A DNA stretch of 64,000 bases. Origin: Enchytraeus crypticus. Lineage: Eukaryota; Annelida; Clitellata; Enchytraeida; Enchytraeidae. The notes beneath the pieces were generated by a model. That model had not been told where the DNA came from. It did no database searches and saw only the letters and a list, made by a program, of their open reading frames with translations. The stretch is taken from NCBI GenBank assembly GCA_905160935.1, contig CAJHZI010000350.1, positions 62,001 through 126,000 on the forward strand, in the 5' to 3' direction. Each line of letters opens with the position of its first letter. Positions within the stretch are counted from its first letter, which is position 1. The position numbers were made by a program, and so were the translations under genes. Of this stretch, positions 21,141 through 34,900 are shown piece after piece.

Positions 21141-23984
21141 TAGCACTTTGTCACATTTAAACACATGCAGCTACCCACAATTTTCACCTCCCCCCTGCTA
21201 CATTGATTTCGCCTCCACGAAAAATTGAATGGCCCGTGACTGCTGTACAATAAATAAAGTGGCACTTCGGTCCATCGAGGTTGTGCACCCCTGGTTTCAC
21301 ATCTTATATTAATTCGGGACTAAAAACCCATGACTAAAAACAGCCAACGAATTTGATTCTGAGAACTACTTGTAAAAGTTAGTAAATCTATTAGAAAAGT
21401 GATCCACGTCGCTCACTCTGGACGGCAAAAGCAGGTCGTCGCGCCAATCCACGCGTCAATGCACGACGCCGCAGGGCTCTAAGATGTCGACTGAATATTA
21501 ATGCAATAAAAGCTAACATCTTATTTTAAATCTCCCAATTATGCAACTATGTCGCTGAATATAAAATGTTGACATATATATCTTGCTTATAAAATTTTAT
21601 ATCTAAGTAATTTTGGTATCTTTTTCTCGCGTCATTGTTAATGCCTTGTGAAAGCGCACACACAATATACAATGCTGGTTTAGAAATACGCTTCTGTTAA
21701 TCAGAAATTAATTGATTACTAACTGGCCTGAGATTTTAATTCAGATTTCTTGATTCTGAGGTGTAATTTCTTGAGCTAAAATGACAGGCTACATTCTAAA
21801 AGTGGAAAATCACCTCATAATCCATAATCACCTCATAATCCATTACATGTATAACCTGAGATTCGACAGGTGGTGAAAGCATTAATTCCCTTAGAAACTA
21901 AACTAATATTTGTTATCATTATTGTACTGAGTTCTGTACTCCGTTGCAACTTCTAAAAGTCACAAGTTTATTCTAAATGACACTCTATTTCCATAAGTTT
22001 TATCTTATTAATCTGTTGAAATAAAAAATTTACACCCCACCCTTAGAGAGTAGTTTTGTTTTTTGAAGATTCACATCACTTTGCACACCAATTCACCAAG
22101 GACAAGTGTAAACCATTAAAGTCAGTAAAGTGGTTAGTGTAAACCATTACTATTTTATTATTCCTCTGATGATGTAGAAATTTGACCTCCCTTCGAGATG
22201 CATTTAGCTGTATTTTTTTAGCTTCATTTACTCACAAAGATTCAATTTGTTATTCTCTTGCTGTGCTTGAGCTGGGTCACCGGAAGTAGACCTGAATGTA
22301 AACAAATGCCCATAGCTCAGGTCGCCAGACAGCGGCTGCAGCACTTGTAATGTGCATAAATCTACAATCGAGTTTTCAGTATTAACCTAGGCTTCCTTTA
22401 ACTCTAGTCTTTGTTATGAGGTGTGTTTTAAATCCTAAAAGTATACTTGATAGCTACGCAATCTGTAGGCCTACACTGCGGTTTCTAGAACACATTAAAC
22501 GTAACTGCTCTATAGTGGTCTTTCTTCGATTTTGCTCTACCGAATCAATTAGGCTTAAGTCGTCGGCAATATTTCCGGCTTCACAACCATAAAATAGTAT
22601 ATTTCACTAACGCCCATTCATTAAATTCCTCTACACTAATATACATTTGAGACGTGGATATTGCTTTGTCATTTTAGCATTTCATCCTAATTCTATGTTG
22701 TTGCCTAACAACCCGTTGCAATACTTCATCCGAATTTACTAATAATCAGATTAATTACTTTAAAATATAAATTCCGGAACTTAAAATTAATTAAGAAACT
22801 TTAAATTTCAGTTAACTAAACTTCTAATAAGATGTTAAATGTAATTACTTGTGCAAAAGATTTGTCTGAGTGAGAGGAAACCTTCCTCGTGTAGTATTCG
22901 ACTATGCCACTTGTGATTGAAGTTTTTGTTAGGAAGCTACTTTAATCAAGTATGGTGTGTTTTGAATTTCATTTTAAAATAATTTAAATGTAACCGTATT
23001 CCATAGGCTAATATTAAAGCATTTCAAATAGGCAATTTATTAAAGGTAAATATAGTATTAGTTGGGTTACATGAATAAATTAATGTCGTCCTAACTTAGA
23101 GAATTTAAATGAGTCGTAGAAGAATATTAAATATTCAATAGTTGGATAACGCACGCCTTTCCGAACCAAGAAAAATTGATGAATAAAACTGTCTGAGAGA
23201 AGAATAAGGTTCTTGGGACAATTAAATGCTTAAGAATAGAGATGCTAAGATGGCAATTAATTGAAAACTAAGTAAGAGAGAGAGAGAGAGATGGGAAGGG
23301 AGGAAGACTTGGCGTAGTACAACCAGTATTTATAACAAGGAACATCTCACGAAAATGAAAATGAGCTAAGACATTTGCAAGTGATCTAAGTGAATTTTAC
23401 GTCCCATTTTCTGTTTAGAATGCAAGGAACCGATGATGATTATGACCTTAAGCAATGCACTAATGAAAACTCGAATTGTATCGGACGCTATCTGACTGCA
23501 GCTGTAATAGATCTAATACTTTGCAATGATCTAATACCTTGCAATGATATAAATTTTAACTGAATAAATGACAAGTTTAATTAATGCCTTGCACTAATGA
23601 TCGCTCTTCCTGTCTAGTGGATATAAATACATCGTGTTTTGTCCTGTACTAATGATTATGCTGATTACATCGATACTGCGAACACGCACTATCATAATCA
23701 AGAAGCAACTTAGTAAAATATCAATACGGAGTTATTAACATTAAATGTAATCTTATAACATTACCTTCATTAGTTAGTAGCACTACCTCCGTAAACAATC
23801 ATCCAAATGTGATCCATCAATAACTCTTTCAGTCAAATTATAGTCATACACATGTAAACATTAGGCATATTATACATGTCTTTGTTTGATTTGGTATTTG
23901 ATAAACTAATATGTAAAGAAGTAAATCGAAAGAAGGAGGAATAGGAAGGGGAGTAAGACGAAGCTGTTGCATTTCAACACTTTC
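21138..23984. other. Intergenic spacer, 2.8 kb; no gene recognised
   Basis: No repeat family or coding exon could be supported. A small direct repeat 'cacctcataatccat' lies at 21810-21845 and a (GA)n tract at 23274-23290. This is the largest plain stretch between the divergent receptor and channel genes, so distal regulatory DNA is possible, but nothing visible supports it. Confidence 0.4.
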
Positions 23985-24130
23985 CTTTAACATTTACGCA
24001 GATGCCATGATGATAGAAGCAATGGATAACATTTAAGAAAGAATTAAAATTGGAGGTAAACTTATGAATGATGTAAGATTTGCTGTTAATCAAGGTGTGA
24101 TTGTTAGTAGCGAAGTGGAAGTGTGATTGT

Positions 24131-24163
24131 TAGTACAGAAAATTTTAGTTAGTTAGATTGTTA

Positions 24164-24194
<31 letters not shown>

Positions 24195-24420
24195 TTTCTC
24201 TCTCTCTCTCTCTCTCTTTAATGTCACTTCCTGCTGAGAGAGAGAAAGAGAGAAAGAGAGAAAGAGAGAGAGAGATAGAGAGAGAGAGTGCAGTGCATTG
24301 AGAGCCATCATCATCATCTTTCCTTTAATCCCAGTTTAAATAGGGTCGGTATACGAATGGACTTTCTCCGCTCCTCTTTGTCCCGTACCATATCAAAATC
24401 TCTTCCATTCGTTTAGAGAA
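24131..24420 (-). repeat. CAT/CT/GA microsatellites plus repeat E
   Basis: (CAT)n at 24170-24194, (CT)n at 24197-24220 and (GA)n at 24236-24290. Then 'catcatcatctttcctttaa' and 'agggtcggtatacgaatgg' match a repeat also found inverted at about 44285-44370 and 48205-48300. Confidence 0.7.
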
Positions 24421-24489
24421 TTTTGTTGCAATTTCTGGAGCCTAGGCGCTCACCAACCGAATGCCCTTTCTGACGTTGGTTTGGATCTA

Positions 24490-24575
24490 AGTGCTTTAGT
24501 CGCCTTCTACGACACGTGCAATCACCGGTTGGTCGATTCTTCAAACAACCCGGACACAAAACAGGGAAGAATGGA
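24490..24575 (-). repeat. Module D fragment
   Basis: 'agtcgccttctacgacacgt', 'accggttggtcgattctt' and 'acccggacacaaaacaggga' read as the reverse complement of the module D start. Confidence 0.6.
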
Positions 24576-25248
24576 AATTTGCATAAAAAGTTTGAAATGA
24601 AAATTAACGTAAAGACAACCAAAGTAACGAGAGTGTCTAGAAAACGGGGAAAAGTCAATATAGAAATAACCGGTATGAAGTTAGAGCAGGTAAAGAGTTA
24701 AAGATATGACACGCATTAACAGAAGATGATAAATGTCGAACAGAAATTAACTGTAGAATTTATCAAAGGACGAAAGAATTACTACAAAAAGTTTGAAGAA
24801 AGCCACAAAGATAAAGATTGTTAGGACTTTAGTGTGGACCACGCTACTGCAGGGTAGTGAAACACGGACGTTAAGAAAGGAGAAGAGAAAACCTTTAAGC
24901 ATTCGAAATATGGCTATGGAGAAGAATGGAGAAGATCAATGACTGACAAAATGAAGAAACGAAGCAGTACTGAACAGGGTTGTCATAAATAGATAATTGA
25001 TAGATATCATAAGGAATAGAAAGAGGTACTTGATAGTTTACTCAGAGGGATTGGTTTGCTGAAAGAGGTAATTGAGGGAAGAATGGAAGGAAAAAGGTTA
25101 GAGGAAGACCGAGACTTGGGATGTCGGTTGATTTGATAACTTATTCATATGCTGAAACTAAGAGAAAGGCAGAGGATAGAAATATGTGGATGAGTTATAT
25201 GCGAAAAACTAGTCAATCGGCTACGTACTAAGAGAGAGCAAGAGCCAG

Positions 25249-25274
<26 letters not shown>

Positions 25275-25281
<7 letters not shown>

Positions 25282-25735
25282 GTTTGAACAAATCCATGAA
25301 GATAAAGATTGTAAAGACTTTTGTGGGGACCACGCTCTTGTACGGTTATAAAATAACCGTTAAGATAGATAGCAGGAAACTTGAAGCATTCGGAATTGGG
25401 CTATGGAGAAAACTGGAGAAGATGAAATGTTCTCATAAAATTAAGAACTAAGTGGTGTTTGATAGGATTGGCATATATGGACAATTTATAATATCATAAT
25501 TAAGAGAAAGAAGAATTGGATAGTTCATGTCCTGAGAGAGAATGATTTACGAAAAGAGGAATAATTGTAGAATGAAAGGAAAAAAGTTTAGAAGAAGACC
25601 GAGACTTGGGATGTTAGGTGTCTTGATAACTAATTCCTAAACTGGTAGGACAAGAAAAGCAGAGAATAGAAATACGCGGAGCTGAGCCATGGACCTGCCA
25701 ATAGGCAGTGCAGTAAAATAGAGAGTAACTAAATG
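25275..25735 (+). mobile_element. RTE-like LINE 3' fragment next to channel gene start
   Basis: A degenerate C-terminal tail: 'tttgtggggaccacgctctt', 'gtacggttataaaataaccg' and 'gaagaagaccgagacttggg'. It ends with 'ccatggacctgccaataggc' and 'agtgcagtaaaatagaga'. It is a separate insertion placed in tandem after the previous copy and ends only about 80 bp before the channel start codon. Confidence 0.75.
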
Positions 25736-25817
25736 TTATAGTTAGAGATTTTCGTAATTAGTATAATGTCATAGGAACAATCAAATAAGTAAGAATATAA
25801 GTCATACTATTTCTATC

Positions 25818-25986
25818 ATGAGAGGGCTAATAATAGCTGCTTTGATATTGGGAGAGATCATATTCCTAGCAGTAGGAGGAGCTATCTTCTATGCACTGGA
25901 GTATCGCTCGACTTCCTCGGAGCAGCAGGAAGCGGAGCAGGCCCTTAATCAATCCAACATCACCTGGCTACTGCAGCGATTTATTG
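25818..25986 (+). CDS. K2P exon 1: start codon and M1
   Basis: ATG opens directly into the first membrane helix (MRGLIIAALILGEIIF, then GGAIFYALEY). NQS and NIT sequons follow at residues 44 and 47. Donor G|gtgacg, phase 1. K2P proteins commonly have very short N termini, so this Met is plausible, but an upstream coding exon is not excluded. Confidence 0.88.
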
Positions 25987-28900
25987 GTGACGATATTACG
26001 TTTCATTGATCTCTATAATTATTAAAGTAAACATGTATTATTAGTTAAACGTTATTAGTAATGTTATTATTAGTAAACATGTATTATTAGTTAAACGTGA
26101 TTATTAGTAAACGTTATTAGTAATGTTATTATTAGTAAACATGTATTATTAGTTAAACGTGATTATTAGTAAACGTTATTAGTAATGTTATTATTAGCAA
26201 ACATGTATTATTAGTAAACGTCATTAGTAATGTTATTATTAGTAAACATGAGTGCGAATTGCATAAGAAGCCTTCAATCCACCAACCAATCATTTATGCC
26301 TTGTTTTTTTTTTTTTTTTCTATGTAATCATATGCCTTGAAATGTTCGTAGCTAGCTACGACCATTATTTGGTCTCTGCTATATCTAAGATGTATGCACT
26401 ACAGAGTGTACCTACCATGTGACGGAAGTACGAGTAGTAGCACTCGACTAACATTACATATCCTTTCAGTTCAAGTACTTTATAAATTGGAGCTCAAGCT
26501 TGCGCACTGTTTCTATTTCCCGATTGCAATATCCCTATTTGAAACAAACTTGTACATATCCATTCAATAAAAGTACATGTAAGTGCAGCTGTCTAAATAT
26601 GCGCTAATTAGCAGATATCTATATTATGCGGAAGTACATTCGTCGTTCCTTACTGAATTTCATAGTTCTTCTGTAAGGAGCGTTTAACTTTATTGCGAAA
26701 ATCAAATAGCCTACTGGCTTACCTAATGGCTAATCTACTGGCTAATCTACTGGCTAATCTACTGGCTTACCTAATGGCTAATCTACTGGCTAATCTACTG
26801 GCTATAAATACTGGCTAACCTACTGGCTATATGCTGTAAATAATGTAGTAATTAGTCCTCATCTAGTCTAGAACGTGTGCTACAAATTGATCATTAACAC
26901 AAAATGCTTTCAAGAAATAAGGTTACACATCTGCTTATCTTACCCAATTTGGTCGCCCCTTACTATGCTGTACAGGCATCCAAAGCTCTCTATGGGTTCA
27001 ATTTTCTATTTTCTAAGCTAATGTGATATAAAAGAGAGTAGCGATTTTGATAGCTCCACAAGAGGTTAATTTACTCAAAGTTTTGTAATTTCAGATACAA
27101 GTTTACGCATTTGTCAATTTTGTTAGTATTTAGTTCAAAGGCTAAAGGCACATTACATGTTGATTAAATATCTAGAACGGATATAATTGATCAGCTAGTC
27201 TAGGAGTAAAAATTCGCGCCTAGAGATCTGAAATCGGAACCTAATCATTGTGCTTTTGTCATTATCTTACAGTTGATATCGTTTATATGAAATCTCTTTC
27301 TATTCCACATTACCTATCCAGTGATCTATTCGTGTAAACACGTACAGATTACTACTGTAGATAGGGAATGTTGTCGAGCACCAACGAGTAATTCATCTAG
27401 AGTTAAATTCTGCAAATTCCGACATATCTACATCTATAGTTTTAATTTTTGAAATTATTTACTTAATTTAAATTAGCGAAATTCCATTTCCAGGTGATTC
27501 AATTAGAATGTAAAATGTTGTCATTGATATGATCAATTATTAAATGATAACTTATTAACTAAAAACTCGGGGGCGGAAATTATCGCATTCGGTTCAGCTG
27601 CGCGTGAATTGAACTAAATTAAGCTATGTCGCGCCCGGTTAGTACTTTGTGGTTGACCACCTAGACTGATAGCTTTGAAAAAAACCTGAGGGCCTTGGAA
27701 GGTTATACTGAAATCAGCATCGACTGCAATCGAAGCGCTAACAAAAGGCAACGGCTACCAATAACCAAGAAGAGAAAGGAGGAAATAACGAAAGCAACAA
27801 AAACAGCAACTAAGAAAGGAACCTTTGTAAACACATGCGGTTGTCATGTGTGTGCTTATTTATCGACCTGACTGACTGTTTCTTTATCACCGGACCGGCA
27901 CCATTTATGGGTTTTTTTTCTCTCTCTCTTCAGCTCATTGTTTTTCAAATCATTCGGGTAAAACCAATTTGTAGTGATATGTGATGGGGACGTCCCTGAC
28001 ATGATCTTTGTATGAGCAAAAGATAGCTTAAATCTTTATTATTATTATTATTGTATTATTAAATCTTAATTATTATTATTATTGAATGCTTCCACATTGT
28101 TCGCCTGACCGCGCTGATGACGTAGAGAATGGTAGCTATGGTAACCTAACGGTTAACGACCTGTCCAGTCTATTTGAAGAGATAGCTCAAGTGGAGCAGC
28201 AGATAATCGCGGATCAGCAGGCCTCTGATAACTGGAACTATGCGGGATCTGTGTTCTTCGCAATGACAGTTGTTACCACAATCGGTAAGATTCTTGTGTC
28301 TTCAAATAGAGTACTAAACATAAGCAACGTAAAAACTGGGTAACAAATGCACATTCGAGCGTAATTTAAATAACAAAACAAAAAATACGTTAAAAAAACT
28401 TTCAGGTCTTCTAGAGAAGCAATCTATTCGTTAGAAGATATCTATTCAGATTCTAAAAATTGGTAGGAAAAAGTTACAATTTTCTAACAAAGCGTAGCAA
28501 AATTTCTCTTAACAAGTCTTATTGAATGGATATTTTTTCAATTTGAGTTAATTCTGACAGCAAAAACTGACTTCTAACTGATGACCTTTAATCAGGGTTC
28601 TTGGCTGCAATCATGAGGATAGCTTTCATATTTTACAGACTTCATCAGCCGTTAGATTATCGCGTTTGGGAAAAATGAATAGTCATGGAAGTCTGAGCCT
28701 ATCAGACATTCATCATAGAAATCATTCAGGTCGAATGTAGACATTTCCAGCAGCTACTGCATAATATCTCATGAGATTATCAATCAGTTTTGTTTCAATG
28801 CTAACGAGAGAAAATAATATAAAATATGATGATTCGAATAATATACTTATGAAAACCGGTAAAATTTATAAAAGGGACATATACTCAACCAGTACACAAA

Positions 28901-31900
28901 TTATTAATTCAAAAAAGGAAGAAATGTAGGACTATACCAGGAATAGTCATGAAAATGTACATAATGAGCGTTGAACAGACATCGGTTGTTGTATAGAGAG
29001 GCCTGGAGTTATACATGTATGTACAGTTAATATTATTGTCGTATGAGGTGATGGTTTTTAGAACATTGCATACTTTCCGTGGATTATATTAGTTGCTATC
29101 TAGGCGAAATTGCGTACACATTGTTCAAACATCACCTCATGCATGACACATTTGTGTCATGCATGAGGTGATGTTTGAACAATGTGTCTATTGGCTTTAT
29201 CTATTGGATGATTTCTACTATTAGTTACGTTTAAAAGTTACAGCAACAATATTCGGACTTTTACAATGAAAGCGATGAAATAGTTGTAGATTGTGGCCGT
29301 TTTGGGAAAGAAAGCGTTTGGGCATGAGGAAGCGATAGTGCCTTCGGGAAAATGCACCCCTCTGTTGGTCTGAGCCTGGTCGATGCAGAAATTAACTATC
29401 AGCGCGTAATTGCTTTACAATCATGTAACTTAATATAGATTTATTTTAAAGTAATCAAATTTAATTAAAATAAAATAATAAATTATCTCTCTCGTCAAGT
29501 GCGTTACTTTCACGTCTCTCACATTGTCAGCGGCATTTCTGGTTTTAACGACAGCTGATCCCGGACCTGACATCTACTGCTGGTTTTCCCCAGCGACATC
29601 ATCATCATCTTATGATATCAACGTTAAACTACATCATCACTGTATTCATGACATCGGGAACTAAATATACGAAGCAGTATTGAGGGGTGTTATTTTGAAG
29701 CTGTATGCAGTATATCGTATACTTAACCAATACATTTATCCTTATTGGTGAATCTACCCGCCACACTAAGAACTTCACTTCACTTGGCCTGTACTGTAAT
29801 TAATTACTTTTTAGTAAAAATTTGTTCCTATAACTTCCACCATAGTCTTGCTTTCTTTATTCAGGGTATGGCAACATTTACCCCACAAATAGTGGTTCTC
29901 GTGTGTTCTGCTGCTTCTACGCTCTGCTAGGAATTCCTCTCACTATGGTCATGCTGGTGGCTGTGGGCGAGAAGCTCAACGATCTGGCAGCCAGGCTGGA
30001 CAGGAGGTGCACTAAGCGCAGGCCAAGAGTTGGTAAGGTATGCTGTGCTACCTTCTATAAGTCTAACACGACGATTTAAAGCTGTAGTAAGGATAAACAG
30101 AAGTAGACTAATCTTAAATCTTCTATAATCAGAAGTAGACTAATCTTATATCTTCTAACACGACGATTCAAAGCTGTAGTCAGGATAAACAGAATTAGAC
30201 TAGGTGGAGATGCTAAGAATTTAGAGAAATTGTGAAATTGTGTAAAATAGAGGAACTGAATTATGAATATTAAATTTCATGAATCACAAGTCAGTTATCA
30301 GAATTTAGCAAGAAGTTTGAAAGAAGGAGTAATAGGACGAAAGTAAGTCAAGGTGGTTGCGAGTTACTACTTCTATGTAACATTGACAACAGCAATGATT
30401 ATTTACTGAACATGAGTAAGGACTAAAACCTGGATATAAGCTCCTGAAAAGTTGATAGATGTGAGGTTTGCTTTTAGTAGCGAAGATGGATTACAGAAGC
30501 TTGCGGCATTAATAATACGGAGGCTTTGAAGTAAGGAATGAAGATTAATATTAAGAAGACATAAGTGGTAAAAGAATCTAAAGAATGAGGAAAAATCAAT
30601 ACTATGAAAAAGTAAGAAGGGAAAACATGAAATGAGTTTCATATAAAGAATACATGTATAGGGCCACAATAACAGAAGATTGTAGATGTAAAAGTATTAA
30701 AAAAATAGTAAACACGCATTATAGTGAATAATCAACTATGTTGATATCTATCACTTTAAAAACCACATGTTTAATCCTTTAGGCAATTTAGACCATTTTC
30801 CGTATAACCAGTCCAGTGAATGTCCGAGATTTTACTCTCAGATCAGCGCGGCCGGGATTCGAACCCACGAGGATTCAAATCACCTCAGGATTTGTCATTT
30901 AGAACTTCATGACGTTACCCCTACGCTATTTAGACATTCCAAAAATAGATGTGACAAATCAAAATAAAATATAGAATTATATTTAATTATTAAAATATAG
31001 AATTGTGTTCGCAAACTGGATTCAGTGAGAGGACAAACTACTGTGTACGTCCAAATAGCTTGAACAAATCCATGAAGATAAAGCTTTTAAAAGCTTTAGT
31101 GTGGACCGTGGTCTTGTACGGTTGCGAAATATGGAAGTTAAAGAGTAGAATATTCGGAAATAGAAAGTTCTCAATGTGACTACGGAAAAGTACGGAATAT
31201 ATAAGATCGGTTGACAAAGTTACGAACGAAAAAAACTTTATTAACGGAGCTGGCACGGACAAGCAACTGATAGGCCTAAAATTATATGACACGGAATAAA
31301 AAGAAGAGCTGCAAAGGTCATGTTTTGAGAGAAGATGGTTTACTAAATATATATTAGAGGAGAGAATTGAGGGGACGAGAGTTAGTAGAAGACTGAGAAA
31401 GTATGAAGTATGGTTATTAAATTATTAGTATGTGGAAATATAAGAAAGCTTAGAATAGGAAACTTGCAATTCACTAATAGAGGGATTGATGAAAGTTAGC
31501 TAAGCGATTTTATACTTATTTCTTTAAACCACAGCAAGCTAATGAAGATTATTAAGTAAGGAAATATAGGTTGCCTTGAGGACCGATAGATAAAAGGTGC
31601 TAGAGAATTCTGAACGCGTTGCAAACGCATGATAGATAGAAGAAGAGGGTAGGTCATACAGCAATGAGTTGCAGTAGTCAAGCTTAGAATGAACTATTGA
31701 GTTAGCAAGAGTTATGTATTACTGCTATGTATTATGAATATTCTATTATATGTTTTTAATATACTACAGGGTGAGTAAAACAAATGATTACACCGGCAAA
31801 ATGTTTGAACATCTCAGGCAATTGTTAGTATTTTCAAATCAAACTTTTATCAATCACTAAAGGACTAATTGCTGATGGGATGGCCAATTTTCATCCATTT

Positions 31901-34900
31901 CAATCTATATATTGATCAGTTATACAAGTTTCAGCAGAGCAACCCCGCATTTTTACCTAAAAATTGCGTTTTGCTACAACGGTAAGGGCAGATTGCACTT
32001 CATTGACGAGAAGGTAAAGGTGAACTCTCAGTATTACGTCAGTACTTTACTTCCCAAGCTGTTGGATTATTGCAATGCTCTTCTACCAAATGGTTTCATC
32101 TTTCAGCAGGATGATGCTCTGGCTAACCTATCTCGTCATGCACAGCAATGGATCATCGAGAGAAACCCGGATTTCATCAAGAAGAATGAATGGCCTCCAA
32201 ACTCTCTCGATCTAAATCCTCTGGATTACTATGTCTGGGGAACCATGCTGCATCTCTATCAGAAACACCAGCCGAAGCCTAAAAATAAAGACAGAACTGC
32301 AGGAAGTGCTTCAATCATTCTGGGAGAGAGTGCTTCAAGCTGGAATCAACAAGGCTGTCTTAGCATTCCGAAAGCGACTGCAGTCCTGCGTAGCAGCGGG
32401 AGGAAAGCATATCGAATAGTCAGTAATGCTAACAGGTACAACTGGTTCTTTCTGAACTACCACACCGGCACCTTTTAGGGCCAAAATAAACATTGAATTA
32501 AATATAATTTATATTTAAAGTACATTAAAAAATGGAGGGTTGCTCTGTTGAAACTTGCATAACTGGCCAATCTATGCATTAAAATGGATAAAAATTGATC
32601 ACCCCATCAAACATTGGTCCATTAGTATTTGCTAAAAGTTTGATTTGAAATATTAACAATAGCCTGAGATATTACAACTTTTTGCAGGTGTAATAATTTC
32701 TTTACTCACCCTGGATATGATATATATTGTTCCTGTAGTGGTCTTTACAGAATCATTACTGACTTCATTTTTCAGTTCGATACCGTTAGGATGGCCGAGT
32801 GGATAGCAGCTTAATATGAAAGGGGGTATGCTTTCAAACTCCAGCGGTGCCGTCTTTGACAGTTCTCTTGTGGTACGAAAATAGACGTTGAACTTCAGCA
32901 GGAATACTGAGATTGCTTGCCGTCAAAATGAATTGCTTGTATTAACAAGCAATATTTACTAACAAGCAGTTACAGTACTTGACGAAATATTTTGTTAAAA
33001 CTTGTTTTATAGATTGGCAGATCGCTGTATATACTGCTGTTGGGCTTTGGTCTATTTGTTCTCATACCAAGTGCAGTGTTCAGCGCAGTGCAGCAATGGG
33101 GTTACGGGACAGCCGTCTACTATTCCATCATTTCACTGACTACAATTGGATTTGGAGATTATGTAGCAGGTAATGAATTCAATTTGTCTACAGTTGTTGA
33201 GTCGAATGATATTTCATATTTTAAAGTTTACTTATTGTTCAGATTTGTTTGGTTTTTAGAGTATAATGTAAAATAGACCTATTTCTTTAAGTGATACGCT
33301 ATCACACAACCCTTGGCTTCCTCAATTCTGAAGACATTTCAATGCTGAGATAAGCCGAGAGATCCAAGCAGTTGCAGGCGACGCTCGCTTGTGGTAGCGG
33401 GCTATCAATGGCACTAAATCGATAGAGTAGTTTCATTTCTCGGCACTTTCGATATCAAATATGTCGTGTGAAGAACAATTTAAAAATGAATTTAAAAATA
33501 ATGTGCTAAAAATAATATCTCTGTTTAGGGTGATAAATTGGCCAATCATAATATAAATAATAGGAATAATAATTGTGATTAATAGTCTCAATAATAATAT
33601 GAATAATGTAAAAAGTAATTCAAATAGTACTTTTGAAACATTATCAATAAAAATATTAATATTTATAGAAGCAAAAAGGAAACGATGGCAATAATATCAC
33701 TCACTCGTCATTAGGAAGGTCGCAAGATGGAGTGCTAATTTATAATTACTTTACTCTTGTCTAGGCTTCACCTGCACGGGATCTTACTGCGGACTCTATC
33801 GAATCTCGGTAGGGATCTGGATTTACATAGGACTGGCCTGGCTGGCTGGACTCATCAGCTCCGTGCAGGATGCATTCCAGGCTGTAGTCAAAAAAGTCGA
33901 TGCCAGTCCCATCAAAGATAAAATCAAGGAAAAGGTAAACATTTATCTAAAGTAAAATAGAACATGAAGCGCTTCATTCTAACCGTATGCTCGTAATGTC
34001 TAGAAGGTTAATATTAGCATTTTTATTCTCAATGAATGTAACCATAGAGCTGTTATACTTAGTTTGCTACTATCTCTATTAGGAGTAGCAGTAGCTGTTA
34101 TTGAGTAGTAGCAGTAGCAATAATAGCAGTAGTAATATAATAGTAGTAGTAATAGCACTAACAATAATAGCAGTAGCAATAATAGTAGTAGCAGTTAGTT
34201 AGTAATAGCCGTAGCAGCAGTAGTTAGTTCTCTATTAGCATCAGCAGCAGCACTAGCAGTTGAATATCAAACTGATTCACTGGCCGAATACTCCAATAAC
34301 ATTACACTTTTCTCTCTCTACTGTTCAGTCAAACTACCGATTTAACATGCATGTTTCAATTGTTCCTGTTTTCAAGCACTCAATCTATAAGCAACTTAAA
34401 TATACAAAAGAGTTAAATCAATCGACTTCTTTATGTAGCAAATAGTTGGAGAAAATATGACTCTGAGTTGGTTTATCCTTACATTTCGCAATTCTTGCTT
34501 AGTAGTTCTTTATGTTATACACAGTTTACTATCGGCCCATTCTCTAGTAACCTGACAGAAAGCTGAAAAATTAAATGGCACATCAAATGCAATATCTATG
34601 TGTAGGTAAATTGCAAATATAAAATTAGTTACTAAGGCTAGTAACTTACTAGCTTACGCCTACTGACTTTCTTCGTGTTGTATTCGGGATACTAAAGAAT
34701 AGACCAACCGTTAACTGCGGGTGTCGTAAGAAGCGACTAAGCAGAAACTGAGGAAGAAAACAGGAAATCACCTCAGAAGCCATATCTTTTCCCAAGCTTA
34801 GGCTAAATAAGGCATAGCCTTTCGTGATGTGTGTAAGCGTGTAAGCTGTGGGACACTTTGAGTGGATTCCATCACATTGCCATATATTTACCTTGGATCT

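Larger units (their letters stand above)
23985..25235 (+). mobile_element. RTE-like LINE, old copy split by other repeats
   Basis: The first part, 23985-24130, reads FNIYADAMMIEAMD, then KIGGKLMNDVRFA, the RT core, with the catalytic pair lost (VRFAVNQG where FADDQG is expected). The second part, 24590-25235, resumes with MKINVKTTKVTRVS, ITGMKLEQVKS and the tail, and ends near 'aaaactagtcaatcggc', a decayed family 3' end. The gap holds microsatellites, repeat E and module D. Very degraded. Confidence 0.65.

Noticed and set aside
29116-29187. microRNA precursor
   Set aside because: Perfect 35-bp arms with a 2-nt spacer leave no loop. This fits a snap-back palindrome better.
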